From contig JANAVG010000014.1 of the NCBI GenBank assembly GCA_024213275.1, forward strand, positions 79,166 through 143,165: a DNA stretch of 64,000 bases, written 5' to 3'. Below the pieces are notes generated by a model, which did no database searches, had not been told where the DNA came from, and was given only the letters and a program-made list of their open reading frames with translations. The position numbers were made by a program, and so were the translations under genes. Shown here in pieces: positions 7,626 through 17,571 of the stretch (position 1 is its first letter; each line of letters starts with the position of its first letter). Origin of the DNA: Rossellomorea sp. BNER. Lineage in GTDB: Bacteria > Bacillota > Bacilli > Bacillales > Bacillaceae_B.

Positions 7626-10502
7626 ATGGCAATAGATCAAATTATCGTCAAAGGAGCAAGAGCTCATAATTTAAAAAATATTGATATAACGATACCAAGG
7701 GATAAACTTGTCGTATTGACGGGATTATCAGGCTCAGGGAAATCCTCTCTTGCATTTGACACTATCTATGCTGAAGGACAGAGAAGATATGTTGAGTCAC
7801 TCTCAGCCTATGCCCGTCAATTCCTTGGTCAAATGGACAAACCAGATGTAGATGCCATTGAGGGACTGTCCCCAGCTATCTCCATCGACCAAAAAACAAC
7901 GAGCCGTAACCCGCGTTCTACAGTAGGGACTGTTACAGAAATTTATGATTATCTACGGCTGCTTTTTGCAAGAGTAGGCCGACCAGTTTGTCCAGTTCAC
8001 GGTATTGAAATTAGTTCTCAAACGATTCAACAAATGGTTGATCGCATTCTGGAATACCCAGAACGAACAAAGCTTCAAGTTCTTGCACCTATTGTTTCTG
8101 GGCGAAAAGGGACACATGTTAAAACTTTAGAAGATATTAAAAAACAAGGGTATGTCCGTGTCCGTGTTAATGGAGAAATGCGCGATCTTTCAGAAGAAAT
8201 CGAGTTAGAGAAAAACAAGAAACATTCTATTGAGGTTATTGTTGACCGAATTGTTATAAAAGATGGTGTAGAGTCAAGGCTATCTGATTCATTAGAAACG
8301 GCGCTAAACCTTGCTGATGGTAGAGTAATTATAGATGTTATTGGTGAGGAAGAACTTCTTTTTAGTGAACATCATGCATGTCCACATTGTGGATTTTCAA
8401 TTGGTGAGCTTGAACCACGTATGTTTTCTTTTAATAGTCCTTTTGGAGCTTGCCCAGAATGTGATGGATTAGGTACAAAATTAGAAGTAGATGAAGATTT
8501 GGTCATCCCTGACTGGGATCGAAGTCTAAATGGACATGCGTTTGCACCATGGGAACCTTCTAGTTCTCAATATTATCCACAGCTTCTTCAATCTGTGTGT
8601 AATCATTATGGTATTGATATGGATTTGCCTTTGAAGGATGTCCCTAAAACTTTATTGGATAAAGTGCTTTATGGGTCTGAAGACGAGGAAATTTATTTCC
8701 GATATGAAAATGATTTTGGACAGGTAAGAGAGAATTATATTGAATTTGAAGGTGTAATTCATAATGTAGAGAGACGTTATAAAGAAACTAGCTCAGACTA
8801 CATCCGTGAACAAATGGAAAAATATATGGCCCAACAACCTTGCCCGAAATGTAAAGGTCATCGGCTCAAAACTGAAAGTCTTGCAGTGAAAATTGATTCT
8901 CTTCACATTAGCGAAGTTACAGCTTTTTCTATTGAAGAGGCAGATGAATTCTTTAATAATCTTCAACTAACAGAGAAAGAAATGAAGATCGCTAATTTGA
9001 TTTTTAGAGAAATTCGTGAACGTTTAGGGTTTCTTGTCAATGTAGGATTAGAATATTTAACACTTAGTCGTGCAGCAGGGACACTTTCTGGTGGGGAAGC
9101 TCAACGAATCCGATTAGCAACCCAAATTGGATCGCGCCTTACCGGGGTTCTTTATATTTTAGATGAACCTTCTATTGGACTTCATCAAAGAGATAATGAC
9201 CGTTTAATTGATACCTTAAAAAACATGAGAGATATCGGCAATACTCTTATTGTTGTAGAACACGATGAAGATACTATGCTTGCAGCAGATTATTTAATAG
9301 ATATTGGTCCTGGCGCTGGTGTGCACGGGGGTAATATAGTTTCAGCCGGTGCTCCAGCAGAAGTGATGAGTGATGCAAATTCATTAACTGGACAGTATCT
9401 AGCAGGGAAAAAGTTCATTCCGCTGCCAATTGAACGCCGAAAAAGTGATGGACGTTCCATTGAAATTGTAGGAGCAAAGGAAAACAATCTTAAAAATGTA
9501 AAAGTAAAGCTGCCATTAGGAGTATTTACTGCTGTAACTGGCGTATCGGGCTCAGGAAAAAGTACTTTAATTAACGAAATTCTTCATAAATCACTTGCAC
9601 AAAAACTCCATAAAGCAAAGTCAAAGCCTGGTCATCACAAGGAGATTAAAGGGATTGAACACTTAGACAAGGTGATTGATATTGATCAATCGCCAATAGG
9701 GAGAACTCCTAGGTCGAATCCTGCTACTTACACTGGCGTCTTTGATGATATTCGTGATGTTTTTGCCTCCACGAACGAAGCAAAAGTCCGTGGATATAAA
9801 AAAGGCCGATTTAGTTTTAATGTCAAAGGTGGACGTTGTGAAGCTTGCCGTGGAGATGGGATTATAAAAATCGAAATGCACTTTCTTCCAGACGTTTATG
9901 TACCGTGTGAAGTGTGTCATGGAAAACGATATAATCGCGAAACCCTTGAAGTTAAATACAAAGGGAAAAACATTTCTGATGTTTTAGAAATGACGATTGA
10001 AGCTGCACTAGATTTTTTTGAAAATATCCCTAAAATAAACCGTAAACTTCAAACGATTGCCGATGTTGGACTAGGCTATATTAAACTCGGTCAACCAGCA
10101 ACAACCTTATCAGGGGGAGAAGCACAGCGTGTAAAGCTTGCGTCAGAGCTGCACCGACGTTCAACAGGCCGTTCTCTTTATATTTTAGATGAACCAACAA
10201 CCGGGCTGCATGTTGATGATATTTCCCGATTACTAACAGTTCTTCAACGCCTTGTAGAGAATGGTGACTCAGTCTTGGTTATTGAACATAATTTGGATGT
10301 CATTAAAGCATCAGATTATATTATTGATCTTGGACCTGAAGGTGGAGACAAAGGTGGAACCATTGTTGCTCAAGGTACACCAGAAAAAGTGGCGGAAGTA
10401 AAAGGCTCATACACAGGAAAATATTTAAAGCCGATATTAGTTAGAGACCGAGACAGAATGAACAAACGGATAAAAGAAAAAGAGGAAGTAACAAGTTCTT
10501 AA
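7626..10502 (+). CDS. uvrA: Excinuclease ABC subunit A UvrA
   Basis: A 958-residue ABC-type ATPase that scans DNA for lesions and loads UvrB. It has two nucleotide-binding halves with P-loops GLSGSGKSS (near residue 33) and GVSGSGKST (near 641), and two LSGGEAQR signatures. The zinc-binding CPHC...CPEC pair (about 255-281) lies in the first half and CEAC...CEVC (about 739-765) in the second. The length is normal for the family. It is translated just after uvrB and the operon ends at the terminator at 10509. It has a lysine/arginine/glutamate-rich C-terminal tail. Confidence 0.97.
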   Translation: MAIDQIIVKGARAHNLKNIDITIPRDKLVVLTGLSGSGKSSLAFDTIYAEGQRRYVESLSAYARQFLGQMDKPDVDAIEGLSPAISIDQKTTSRNPRSTVGTVTEIYDYLRLLFARVGRPVCPVHGIEISSQTIQQMVDRILEYPERTKLQVLAPIVSGRKGTHVKTLEDIKKQGYVRVRVNGEMRDLSEEIELEKNKKHSIEVIVDRIVIKDGVESRLSDSLETALNLADGRVIIDVIGEEELLFSEHHACPHCGFSIGELEPRMFSFNSPFGACPECDGLGTKLEVDEDLVIPDWDRSLNGHAFAPWEPSSSQYYPQLLQSVCNHYGIDMDLPLKDVPKTLLDKVLYGSEDEEIYFRYENDFGQVRENYIEFEGVIHNVERRYKETSSDYIREQMEKYMAQQPCPKCKGHRLKTESLAVKIDSLHISEVTAFSIEEADEFFNNLQLTEKEMKIANLIFREIRERLGFLVNVGLEYLTLSRAAGTLSGGEAQRIRLATQIGSRLTGVLYILDEPSIGLHQRDNDRLIDTLKNMRDIGNTLIVVEHDEDTMLAADYLIDIGPGAGVHGGNIVSAGAPAEVMSDANSLTGQYLAGKKFIPLPIERRKSDGRSIEIVGAKENNLKNVKVKLPLGVFTAVTGVSGSGKSTLINEILHKSLAQKLHKAKSKPGHHKEIKGIEHLDKVIDIDQSPIGRTPRSNPATYTGVFDDIRDVFASTNEAKVRGYKKGRFSFNVKGGRCEACRGDGIIKIEMHFLPDVYVPCEVCHGKRYNRETLEVKYKGKNISDVLEMTIEAALDFFENIPKINRKLQTIADVGLGYIKLGQPATTLSGGEAQRVKLASELHRRSTGRSLYILDEPTTGLHVDDISRLLTVLQRLVENGDSVLVIEHNLDVIKASDYIIDLGPEGGDKGGTIVAQGTPEKVAEVKGSYTGKYLKPILVRDRDRMNKRIKEKEEVTSS

Positions 10503-10508
10503 AATTTA

Positions 10509-10553
10509 AAAAGGTTTCCTACATGGTTTCCATGTTAGGGTGCCTTTTTTCTT
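10509..10553 (+). terminator. Terminator after uvrA
   Basis: AAAAGG...CATGG pairs imperfectly with CCATG...CCTTTT, with the inner stem CATGG/CCATG, followed by TTTTTTC. The following 10554-10780 is gene-free and AT-rich; I see nothing else in it before the sigma-W promoter. Confidence 0.7.
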
Positions 10554-10786
10554 TATACTAACGTTCACAACATTGCTTACTTAAGTGCATAAACTCCTTC
10601 GACAAGGTAATGCCCCATCATCAATCATATTGCCTCCCCAATTAAATATTTCCTTTGCCCATAGTCAAAAACACAGCTTTATACCGATTTTTAATCCGTC
10701 TCTAGAAGGAGGGAGAAAGGTTTTAACTGTGTAAAAATATTAGTAAGTGGAATGGGAAAAAAAGCTTTGCGAAATTTTCAACTCAT

Positions 10787-10812
10787 TGAAACCTTCTTTT
10801 ATGCGTAACGTA
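10787..10812 (+). promoter_or_regulatory. Sigma-W promoter of yvlABCD
   Basis: TGAAAC (10787-10792) and CGTA (10809-10812) with exactly 16 bp between match the B. subtilis sigma-W consensus TGAAAC-N16-CGTA. In B. subtilis the yvlABCD operon belongs to the sigma-W envelope-stress regulon. The site also shows that upstream in-frame ATGs of the first gene lie outside the transcript. Confidence 0.85.
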
Positions 10813-10839
10813 AATAGTAGTAAAGGAGTTGGAGATGTA

Positions 10840-11154
10840 ATGGAGACGAACAAACTACTTTCTTCTCTCTGTTATTTTAGTATATTTTTCGCTGGGTTCA
10901 TTTTTCCGATTATCATCTATTTTATTGTTGAAGATCGAGATGTGAAAAAACATGCAAAGGTCGCATTACTTTCTCACTTGCTCCCTGTTATCGCTGTTCC
11001 GATAGTTATTGCCGGAGTGTTTTTTGACATTGGTATTCTAGCGACAGGAAGCGGTTTTCCACTCTTTATGAGTTTAGGGATTGTGATATCGGTTTTATTA
11101 AGCGCCATAGTGATGATTTGGAATATTTATAGAGGAATTAAGATACTACTTTAA
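10840..11154 (+). CDS. yvlA: YvlA-like membrane protein (DUF4870)
   Basis: A 104-residue protein with about three hydrophobic helices (YFSIFFAGFIFPIIIYFIV; ALLSHLLPVIAVPIVIAGVFF; LFMSLGIVISVLLSAIVMIW). The sequence between helices 1 and 2 (EDRDVKKHAKVALLSH) is typical of DUF4870 proteins. The open frame reaches back to 10747, but the sigma-W promoter lies inside that stretch, so ATG 10840 with AAAGGAG upstream is the likely start. It is first in the yvlABCD operon. Function is unknown; the family and operon suggest a part in the envelope stress response. Confidence 0.85.
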   Translation: METNKLLSSLCYFSIFFAGFIFPIIIYFIVEDRDVKKHAKVALLSHLLPVIAVPIVIAGVFFDIGILATGSGFPLFMSLGIVISVLLSAIVMIWNIYRGIKILL

Positions 11155-11170
11155 TTGGAGGGTTTAGAAT

Positions 11171-12304
11171 ATGAGTGAACAACGTAAACGAATACTGGAA
11201 TTAGTGGAAAAGGGAACAATATCTGCTCAAGAAGCATTAGCCCTTTTAGAAGCATTAGATAAGGAAAAAGCGACAGAAGAGGAAAAAGAAAAAGACATAT
11301 TTAATGAACTAGTTGCAGATGTTCATGAGGAAAAGAAAAATGAAGAAAAATCAGAGAAAACTTCATCACATCAAAAGCAAAAGGATAAGCTGATGGATTT
11401 TATGCAATCAGCACTCAATAAAATTAAAAACCTTGATTTTGATTTCCAAATCAATCATTCTGTGGAAGTTTCACATGTCTTTCAACAATCAGATGTTTTA
11501 TTAAAAGAAGTTTCGGTGGATGTTGCCAACGGAAAAGTAGAGCTGCATCCATGGGATCAAAATGAAGTACGAATTGAATGTAAGGCAAAAGTTTATCGAA
11601 CAGAAGATGAGGAAGTAGCAAGACGTAATTTTCTAGCAAACACGACATTCTCCATAGAAAATGGAGCGCTCCGATACGGGACAGAATTAAAGTGGATGAA
11701 GGTTGATACCAAAATTTATATTCCCCAACAGCAATATGAAAAAATGTATGTAAGAATTTTTAATGGGGGTATCAAAGCAAATAAGCTTGAAACAGAAACC
11801 CTTAAACTCAAAACAGCTAACGGTAGAATTGATGTAAATGGATTGAAAAGTAAAAAAGCTGAGATTGATACATCCAATGGAGCGATAAAATTATTAGACG
11901 TCGTGTCGGAAAAGGTGGAAGTTGAATCAATCAATGGGAAAATTCTTGTGGAAGGAGATATCCATTACAGTGATCTCCAATCTCTAAATGGTAATGTTGT
12001 CTTCACTTTAACAGGAGAGAAAGCAGATACCATTCACACCAAAGCGGTTACAGGGAATATTGATCTGTATGTTCCAGAACATATGACAATTGAAGGGGAA
12101 GCAAAGTCTAATTTAGGAAGTTTTAAGATGGCCATGAAGGGAATAGAAGTTATAGAGGAGAAAAATGAAGTCGTGCAAAAACATATTCGTTTTTCTAAAC
12201 AAGGAGATCTAGTAGATAAGCTTCATATTTTTGCGGACACAAAAACGGGATCGGTCCTCATAAAAAAGTATGAACCAACAAATGATACTAATGATGAAGC
12301 TTAA
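11171..12304 (+). CDS. yvlB: YvlB-like protein (DUF2089 N-terminus, DUF4097 beta repeat)
   Basis: A 377-residue protein. Residues 1-40 (KRILELVEKGTISAQEALAL) form a short helical DUF2089/SHOCT-like domain that in such proteins often precedes regulators of membrane stress. Residues about 45-75 are charged and coil-like. From about 100 onward come repeating beta strands of the DUF4097 putative adhesin type (VDVANGKVELHPWDQNEVRI, ANGRIDVNGL, SNGAIKLLDV, INGKILVEGDI). There is no signal peptide. It matches B. subtilis YvlB in position and layout. The biochemical role is unknown; co-regulation with PspC-like and holin-like membrane proteins points to membrane-stress sensing, an inference. Confidence 0.85.
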   Translation: MSEQRKRILELVEKGTISAQEALALLEALDKEKATEEEKEKDIFNELVADVHEEKKNEEKSEKTSSHQKQKDKLMDFMQSALNKIKNLDFDFQINHSVEVSHVFQQSDVLLKEVSVDVANGKVELHPWDQNEVRIECKAKVYRTEDEEVARRNFLANTTFSIENGALRYGTELKWMKVDTKIYIPQQQYEKMYVRIFNGGIKANKLETETLKLKTANGRIDVNGLKSKKAEIDTSNGAIKLLDVVSEKVEVESINGKILVEGDIHYSDLQSLNGNVVFTLTGEKADTIHTKAVTGNIDLYVPEHMTIEGEAKSNLGSFKMAMKGIEVIEEKNEVVQKHIRFSKQGDLVDKLHIFADTKTGSVLIKKYEPTNDTNDEA

Positions 12305-12324
12305 GAAATAGAAAGGTTGATTTT

Positions 12325-12531
12325 ATGAGAAACAAATTAGCTCGGTCACGTTCAGATCGGAAGATTGCAGGAGTATTGGGAGGGTTATCACATACTATCG
12401 GTATAAGTGCAACAATTTTAAGAGTTATTTTTATTGTTGCACTCATTCCAACAGGTTTTTTTCCTCTAGCCATTGTTTATGCTCTCTTAACCTTTGTGCT
12501 CCCGAATGAGGAGGATCAAATAAACGAATGA
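12325..12531 (+). CDS. yvlC: PspC-domain membrane protein YvlC
   Basis: A 68-residue PspC-family protein. It begins with a basic RNKLARSRSDRKIAGVLGGL segment and continues with the conserved hydrophobic ISATILRVIFIVALI and a second helix. PspC domains interact with envelope-stress partners in other bacteria. The stop codon overlaps the yvlD start (ATGA), indicating translational coupling. Confidence 0.87.
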   Translation: MRNKLARSRSDRKIAGVLGGLSHTIGISATILRVIFIVALIPTGFFPLAIVYALLTFVLPNEEDQINE

Positions 12532-12887
12532 GATGGATCATCGGGATTATTATCAATGCTGTATTATTTTTAGCTATTGCTGGGTACTTCGAAGGGTTTG
12601 AAGTATCCGGCTTTGGTTCTGCAATGATCGCTAGCTTAATATTATCTATTTTAAACGTTTTGGTAAAACCCATACTCATCATTTTAACCCTGCCTGTTAC
12701 GATTTTGACTCTCGGTTTGTTTCTATTCGTCATAAACGCTATTACTCTGCAAATAACGGATGGGATCATGGGGAGCTCATTTGAAATTGATGGATTTGGA
12801 ATGGCGTTGCTCGCATCTGTTATTTTAGCGCTTGTCAATTTAGTCATCCAAAAAGCTGTTATAGAACCAATGAAAGAAAAAAAATAA
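12528..12887 (+). CDS. yvlD: YvlD, phage holin family 4-type membrane protein
   Basis: A 119-residue, very hydrophobic protein with about four transmembrane segments. It matches the family of small membrane proteins called phage holin superfamily IV/DUF360, represented by B. subtilis YvlD. Signature pieces are ILSILNVLVKPILIILTLPV and LGLFLFVINAITL. The start overlaps the yvlC stop. It is the last gene of the sigma-W operon. Despite the family name nothing links it to a prophage here. Function is unknown. Confidence 0.85.
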   Translation: MRWIIGIIINAVLFLAIAGYFEGFEVSGFGSAMIASLILSILNVLVKPILIILTLPVTILTLGLFLFVINAITLQITDGIMGSSFEIDGFGMALLASVILALVNLVIQKAVIEPMKEKK

Positions 12888-13010
12888 GAGGCTTTCCCAT
12901 AAGGGGTCCGGAACCACAATAATCGTCCATATATAGAAGATGTTCCTGAGGCTTTCTTCTGTATATTGAAGTTGTGGTTCCTGACATCTTGGTTGGGTCA
13001 GCCTCTTTCT
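12888..13010. repeat. Long imperfect hairpin after yvlD
   Basis: Two arms of about 55 nt can pair along most of their length. AGAGGCT pairs with AGCCTCT, GGAACCACAA with TTGTGGTTCC, and ATATATAGAAG with CTTCTGTATAT, with interior loops. The 3' base is followed by TTTCTTTTT, so it could serve as the operon terminator. It abuts the 13014 repeat directly. Confidence 0.75.
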
Positions 13011-13013
13011 TTT

Positions 13014-13222
13014 TGGCTGTTTTCTAAAAGATTGTTGTTTTTTAGTGAAAATTTTGGTCTTCACTGCAGGTGCGAGACTCCTGAGGGAGAAGCGGGTCAG
13101 GTGAGCCCCCACAGGAGCAAGGCGACGAGGAGGATCACCGCCCGCCCCGCGGTAAGCGAGCATCCTTTCGTTCCAACCAACTAACTCCTTTTCAATTAAC
13201 AACAAGGTTTACGAAAACAGCC
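13014..13222. repeat. MITE-like intergenic repeat, copy 2
   Basis: A 209-bp element with terminal inverted repeats GGCTGTTTTC and GAAAACAGCC. It is highly similar to 63-281 over the core and both ends; the differences are mostly substitutions and short indels. Open frames on both strands across it are by-products of its GC-rich core. No transposase is associated. Confidence 0.8.
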
Positions 13223-13325
13223 TTCTTTTTAAATGGGAATGATAAGCGATGCCGTATGCAAGCAGTACCCCCCTCTCATTTGGTCATAAACCAAGTAACG
13301 AAGGAGCTTGCCCTATTTATTATTT

Positions 13326-13988
13326 TCAGCTCTGCTTGATAAAGGAATCAAAACCAGCCTTTTTCAATTTCTTTGAAAGTGCCAAGGCGTTTTCATAGTT
13401 AGAAAAAGCCCCTGTTTGAACGCGATAAAGCTTGGTTGATTTTGTTAATGCATAGAAAGAAGCGATTCCCTTTACAATTGCTTCTGCACACAATCTTCTA
13501 TAGGCATCTGTCTTTAATAATGAAGCCTCGTGTTTATTTGTCATGAACCCGCACTCTACTAAAATAGATGTCATCTTTGTTTCTCTCAAAACATGAAAAT
13601 TAGCTTTTTTCACCCCTCGATTTCGAAGTCCTGTTCGTTTGATGAGTTCATTTTGAACGGTTTTAGCCAAACGTGAAGATTCAGCAGTAGGGGTTGTATA
13701 GACATATGTTTCAATCCCTCCAACGTCATTCCACCCTCCACCATATGCATTGGCATGTATCGAAACAAAGCAACGTGCATTTAAACTGTTTGCAAAATCT
13801 GTCCTTGTGTGAAGTGGAACATCAAGATGATCAGAATGGGTCATATTTACTTCTATATTATTGTATGATTCTAACTTCTCCTTTGCATACTTTGCAACAC
13901 TCCTATTAAATTCGTACTCCCTCATTCCATCTGGTGTTCGTTTTCCTGGAGTCATTAAGCCATGACCCGCATCTAAGACAATAATCAT
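13326..13988 (-). CDS. N-acetylmuramoyl-L-alanine amidase with SPOR domain (CwlC-like)
   Basis: A 220-residue zinc amidase (Amidase_3) that cleaves the MurNAc-L-Ala bond of peptidoglycan. The zinc/catalytic set is visible: DAGHG (His9), a glutamate in REYEFN (about 24), SIHANA (His about 78) and VECGF. Residues about 180-220 (LYRVQTGAFSNYENALALSKKLKKAGFDSF) form one SPOR peptidoglycan-binding repeat. It lacks a signal peptide, as does B. subtilis CwlC, the mother-cell lysis amidase of sporulation, which has two such repeats. A role in mother-cell lysis is therefore plausible; a phage-type endolysin is the alternative. The start follows AAGGAGGAG. It interrupts the yvlD-hprK order of B. subtilis. 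Confidence 0.87.
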   Translation of the reverse strand: MIIVLDAGHGLMTPGKRTPDGMREYEFNRSVAKYAKEKLESYNNIEVNMTHSDHLDVPLHTRTDFANSLNARCFVSIHANAYGGGWNDVGGIETYVYTTPTAESSRLAKTVQNELIKRTGLRNRGVKKANFHVLRETKMTSILVECGFMTNKHEASLLKTDAYRRLCAEAIVKGIASFYALTKSTKLYRVQTGAFSNYENALALSKKLKKAGFDSFIKQS

Positions 13989-14162
13989 TGATTCTCCTCC
14001 TTTTTAGTATCTTCATTTTTTATATAGAGAAGTGGACAAGATATTGGACACCTTTTAAAAATCTGCAAGGCTGGTCGATTGAAAGGGAATAATGCTAAAA
14101 TAGGAAAGTACTTAAACATTTATAGATTTTTACCCTCATTAGAAGATAAAGGAGGATTTCCT

Positions 14163-15098
14163 TTGGCGAAGGTCCGTACAAAAGACATATTAGAAAAATT
14201 TAATCTAGAGCTTGTTAGTGGTGAGGAAGGATTGCACCGCCCCATTACCACAAGTGATATTTCAAGGCCGGGACTAGAGATGGCAGGCTATTTTAACTAC
14301 TATCCGTCTGAGCGAATTCAGATTCTTGGAATGACCGAGCTTTCTTTCTTGGAATTATTAAGTAATAAAGAAAGAGAAATGCGAATGGAAGAGTTATGTA
14401 CTGATATTACTCCGGGAATTATCATCTCGAGAGGATTAGACATTCCAGAAGAATTAGTCACCGCTTCTGAGAAACATTCAGTACCAGTCTTACGTTCTCC
14501 GATGAAGACTACTCGATTCTCTAGTAGATTAACGAATTTCCTTGAAAGTAAATTGGCACCTACAACGGCTATTCATGGCGTACTCGTGGATATCTATGGG
14601 ATTGGAGTTCTTATTACTGGGAAGAGCGGTGTCGGTAAAAGTGAAACGGCACTTGAGCTGGTGAAAAGAGGACATCGTCTTGTTGCGGATGATTGTGTTG
14701 AAATCAGACAAGAAGATTCTGACACACTTATTGGAAGTTCCCCGGAATTGATTGAACATTTATTGGAAATAAGAGGACTTGGGATTATCAATGTGATGAC
14801 TCTTTTTGGTGCTGGAGCGGTCAGAAGTTATAAACGAATCACTCTGTGTATAAACTTAGAGCTATGGGATCAAACGAAACAATATGATCGTTTGGGTCTT
14901 GAAGAAGAAACAATGAAAATCATTGATACAGATATTACGAAATTAACAATTCCTGTCCGTCCTGGTAGAAACCTTGCTGTAATTATTGAAGTGGCTGCAA
15001 TGAATGTCCGATTAAAGCGTATGGGAGTTAATGCAGCAGAGCAATTCACAAATCGTCTGAATGATGTAATTATTGATGGAGAACACGAAGACTTATAA
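14163..15098 (+). CDS. hprK: HPr kinase/phosphorylase HprK
   Basis: A 311-residue bifunctional enzyme that phosphorylates and dephosphorylates Ser46 of HPr and Crh, the co-repressors of CcpA. It has an N-terminal regulatory domain, P-loop GKSGVGKS (about residues 153-160), and the HprK signature [10 protein letters not shown] (about 204-213). I chose TTG 14163 because GGAGG sits 7 nt before it and the length then equals B. subtilis HprK; in-frame upstream ATGs have no such site. It is first of a tight run hprK-lgt-yvoD-ppaX-yvoF. Its substrate Crh is encoded in the same window (32311). Confidence 0.95.
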   Translation: MAKVRTKDILEKFNLELVSGEEGLHRPITTSDISRPGLEMAGYFNYYPSERIQILGMTELSFLELLSNKEREMRMEELCTDITPGIIISRGLDIPEELVTASEKHSVPVLRSPMKTTRFSSRLTNFLESKLAPTTAIHGVLVDIYGIGVLITGKSGVGKSETALELVKRGHRLVADDCVEIRQEDSDTLIGSSPELIEHLLEIRGLGIINVMTLFGAGAVRSYKRITLCINLELWDQTKQYDRLGLEEETMKIIDTDITKLTIPVRPGRNLAVIIEVAAMNVRLKRMGVNAAEQFTNRLNDVIIDGEHEDL

Positions 15099-15115
15099 GA
15101 AAAGGAGATCAGATA

Positions 15116-15937
15116 ATGGAACAGACTATTACCCCGCTTAACCCGATAGCCTTTGAACTCGGCCCCATTCAAGTTCACTGGTATGGGATTATTATTGGTC
15201 TTGGAATCGCACTTGCTCTCTATTTGGCTGTAAAAGAAAGTAAGAGGCTCGGGATGCCTGAGGATACGTTTATAGATTTGGTCGTATGGGCGATACCTGC
15301 TGCGATTATCTGTGCAAGAATTTATTATGTTGTATTTGAATGGGAGTATTATGCTGATAATCCTGGAAGTATTATTGCCATTTGGAATGGTGGAATTGCG
15401 ATCCATGGTGCATTAATTGGATCTGTCATTACTACATTGATTTTTGCAAAGGTAAAGGGTCTTTCTTTCTGGAAATTAACAGACATTGCAGCACCTAGTA
15501 TCATTCTTGGTCAAGCAATTGGTCGCTGGGGAAATTTTATGAACCAAGAAGCACATGGCGGGGAAGTCACTCGTCAGTTTTTAGAAAATCTAATGCTTCC
15601 TGACTTTATTATCAATCAAATGTATATTGATGGTGCTTATTATCATCCAACCTTCTTGTATGAATCTCTTTGGAATCTAGCAGGCTTTATTCTTCTGTTG
15701 GTTATAAGAAGAAAAGTTAATTTACGTCGAGGAGAGTTGTTCTTAAGCTATATTATTTGGTATTCGGTTGGCCGATTCTTCGTTGAGGGACTGCGAACAG
15801 ATAGCTTAATGCTTACAGAATATTTACGAATTGCTCAAGTTCTATCAATTGCCTTAATTGTTGTAGCCGTTGCCATTTGGATTTACCGTCGTACAAAGGG
15901 GCATGCAACTAAAAAGTATAATGAAATAGATGCATAG
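15116..15937 (+). CDS. lgt: Prolipoprotein diacylglyceryl transferase Lgt
   Basis: A 273-residue integral membrane enzyme. It transfers diacylglycerol from phosphatidylglycerol to the lipobox cysteine of prolipoproteins. The Lgt signature [13 protein letters not shown] (near residues 139-151), an N-terminal [11 protein letters not shown] segment and about seven hydrophobic helices are visible. AAAGGAGATC precedes the ATG. It lies 17 nt after hprK, the conserved Firmicutes arrangement. Confidence 0.96.
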   Translation: MEQTITPLNPIAFELGPIQVHWYGIIIGLGIALALYLAVKESKRLGMPEDTFIDLVVWAIPAAIICARIYYVVFEWEYYADNPGSIIAIWNGGIAIHGALIGSVITTLIFAKVKGLSFWKLTDIAAPSIILGQAIGRWGNFMNQEAHGGEVTRQFLENLMLPDFIINQMYIDGAYYHPTFLYESLWNLAGFILLLVIRRKVNLRRGELFLSYIIWYSVGRFFVEGLRTDSLMLTEYLRIAQVLSIALIVVAVAIWIYRRTKGHATKKYNEIDA

Positions 15938-15979
15938 CTCGTAAGATAGGAGAGAATTTTTAAAGAGGGAGTAGGGAGA

Positions 15980-16921
15980 ATGCTTGGAACATCTGTGAAA
16001 AATGGTACTGTTGTCGGTTTAAAAACAACGTGGTCGCTTGGGAAAATAATTTTTCCTGTCACGCTTATTGTTGTTATATTGCAGTATACCCCAGTTCTTC
16101 CATGGGTAATAAAAGTGATTTCTCCTTTTATGAAGATGCTAGGTCTTTCAGGAGATGCAGCGATTCCGTTAGTACTCGGAAATTTTTTGAACTTGTATGC
16201 TGGAATAGCTGGAATCCTTTCGCTAGATCTAACAGTGAAAGAAGTCTTTATTGTTGCTGTTATGCTGTCGTTTTCCCATAATCTTTTGATTGAATCGGGT
16301 GTTGCCACCAAAGTGGGCGTTAAAATGTGGGTCATTCTGTTGGTTAGGCTTGGGTTAGCGCTAATATCCGCGGTTGTGATCAATCTTGTGTGGGATGGAG
16401 GAAGTGAGCTTGCTCAATATGGAATGGTCCCTCCACAAGAATCGACCCCAGATGGATGGGGAGAGATCCTATTGATGGGACTGCAAAAAGCAGGATATGG
16501 AGTAGTACAATTAGCGTTAATTGTTATCCCGCTTATGATTGTAATTCAAATCATGAAGGATAAGAAGTGGCTTGAGGTGTTTTCGAGGTGGATGTCTCCA
16601 TTTACAAGAGCACTTGGAATGAATGAGAATACATCCACAACTTTAGCTGCAGGCTTGCTTATAGGATTAGCTTATGGTGCTGGCGTCATGATTCAAGCTG
16701 TTAAAGAAGACGGTGTAAGCAAGAAGGACGTCACGATTGCCTTTATTTTTCTTGTATCCTGTCACGCAGTAGTGGAAGATACCTTGATCTTCATCCCGCT
16801 AGGCATTCCTGTACTGCCATTGCTCATCATCCGACTCGTAACAGCTATCCTCTTAACACTAGTGGTCGCGTTTGTATGGAGAAAGCTAGAAGTGTCGAAA
16901 GGAAAGGAAGCAACTTTATGA
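15980..16921 (+). CDS. yvoD: Nucleoside-recognition-domain membrane protein YvoD
   Basis: A 313-residue protein with about eight transmembrane helices, carrying two Gate/nucleoside-recognition type repeats (the helix-rich region around residues 50-150 and again around 195-300). The substrate is not established. Place and length agree with B. subtilis YvoD. The ATG follows GAGGGAGTAGGGAG. The last codons overlap the ppaX start (ATGA), implying coupled translation. Confidence 0.86.
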   Translation: MLGTSVKNGTVVGLKTTWSLGKIIFPVTLIVVILQYTPVLPWVIKVISPFMKMLGLSGDAAIPLVLGNFLNLYAGIAGILSLDLTVKEVFIVAVMLSFSHNLLIESGVATKVGVKMWVILLVRLGLALISAVVINLVWDGGSELAQYGMVPPQESTPDGWGEILLMGLQKAGYGVVQLALIVIPLMIVIQIMKDKKWLEVFSRWMSPFTRALGMNENTSTTLAAGLLIGLAYGAGVMIQAVKEDGVSKKDVTIAFIFLVSCHAVVEDTLIFIPLGIPVLPLLIIRLVTAILLTLVVAFVWRKLEVSKGKEATL

Positions 16922-17571
16922 AAAAGCAAAATATCACAACGATTTTATTTGATTTAGATGGAACACTTATTAATACGAATGAGTTAATCATTTCTTCATT
17001 TTTGCATACATTGGATTATTATTTTCCAAATAAGTATGGAAGAGACGATGTCCTGCCGTTTATGGGTCCTCCTTTAGAGGAGTCCTTTCAAAAGGTGAGT
17101 CCGGATACAGTTGATGAAATGATCAAAAGGTATCGTGCGTTTAATTTAGAAAATCATGATTTGCTGGTTACTGAGTTTGAAGGCGTTTATGAAACGGTTA
17201 AAACTTTATATGAAAATGGGTATAAGCTGGCAATTGTGTCTACTAAAACAAGGAATGTCGTTTTAAAAGGGTTAAAACTAACAAATTTAGATGAATTCTT
17301 TGATGTCGTGATTACCTTGGATGAGGTCGAACATGCAAAACCACATCCAGAACCAATTGAAAAAGCTTTGGAAGAGCTTGGAGCTTCAGCGGATGAAACC
17401 GTCATGGTTGGAGATAACCACCATGATATTCTAGCTGGGAAAAATGCTGGAACTTATTCTGCGGGTGTAGCATGGAGTGCAAAAGGTCGTGAACATTTAG
17501 CAGGCTTCGAGCCAGATTTTATGCTAGAAAGAATGGCTGATTTATTAGAAGTTGTCGGAGTAGGCCACTAA
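16918..17571 (+). CDS. ppaX: Pyrophosphatase PpaX
   Basis: A 217-residue HAD-superfamily hydrolase that removes pyrophosphate, notably that made by HprK when it dephosphorylates P-Ser-HPr. HAD motif [11 protein letters not shown] (near residues 10-19), motif II STKT (near 107), and motif III/IV lysine plus [10 protein letters not shown] are visible. Start ATG 16918 overlaps the yvoD stop and follows AAAGGAAG; an in-frame upstream ATG lies inside yvoD. The B. subtilis PpaX has 216 residues. The operon link with hprK fits the function. Confidence 0.93.
   Translation: MKKQNITTILFDLDGTLINTNELIISSFLHTLDYYFPNKYGRDDVLPFMGPPLEESFQKVSPDTVDEMIKRYRAFNLENHDLLVTEFEGVYETVKTLYENGYKLAIVSTKTRNVVLKGLKLTNLDEFFDVVITLDEVEHAKPHPEPIEKALEELGASADETVMVGDNHHDILAGKNAGTYSAGVAWSAKGREHLAGFEPDFMLERMADLLEVVGVGH

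Noticed and set aside
12443..12919. A 158-codon reverse reading frame across yvlC-yvlD
   Set aside because: It is antisense to two well-supported genes of a conserved operon and has no family signal.
13326..13988. Prophage remnant, because of the amidase and the nearby holin-like YvlD
   Set aside because: YvlD belongs to the conserved yvl operon, no other phage genes are present, and the SPOR-domain amidase fits the sporulation CwlC type equally well.
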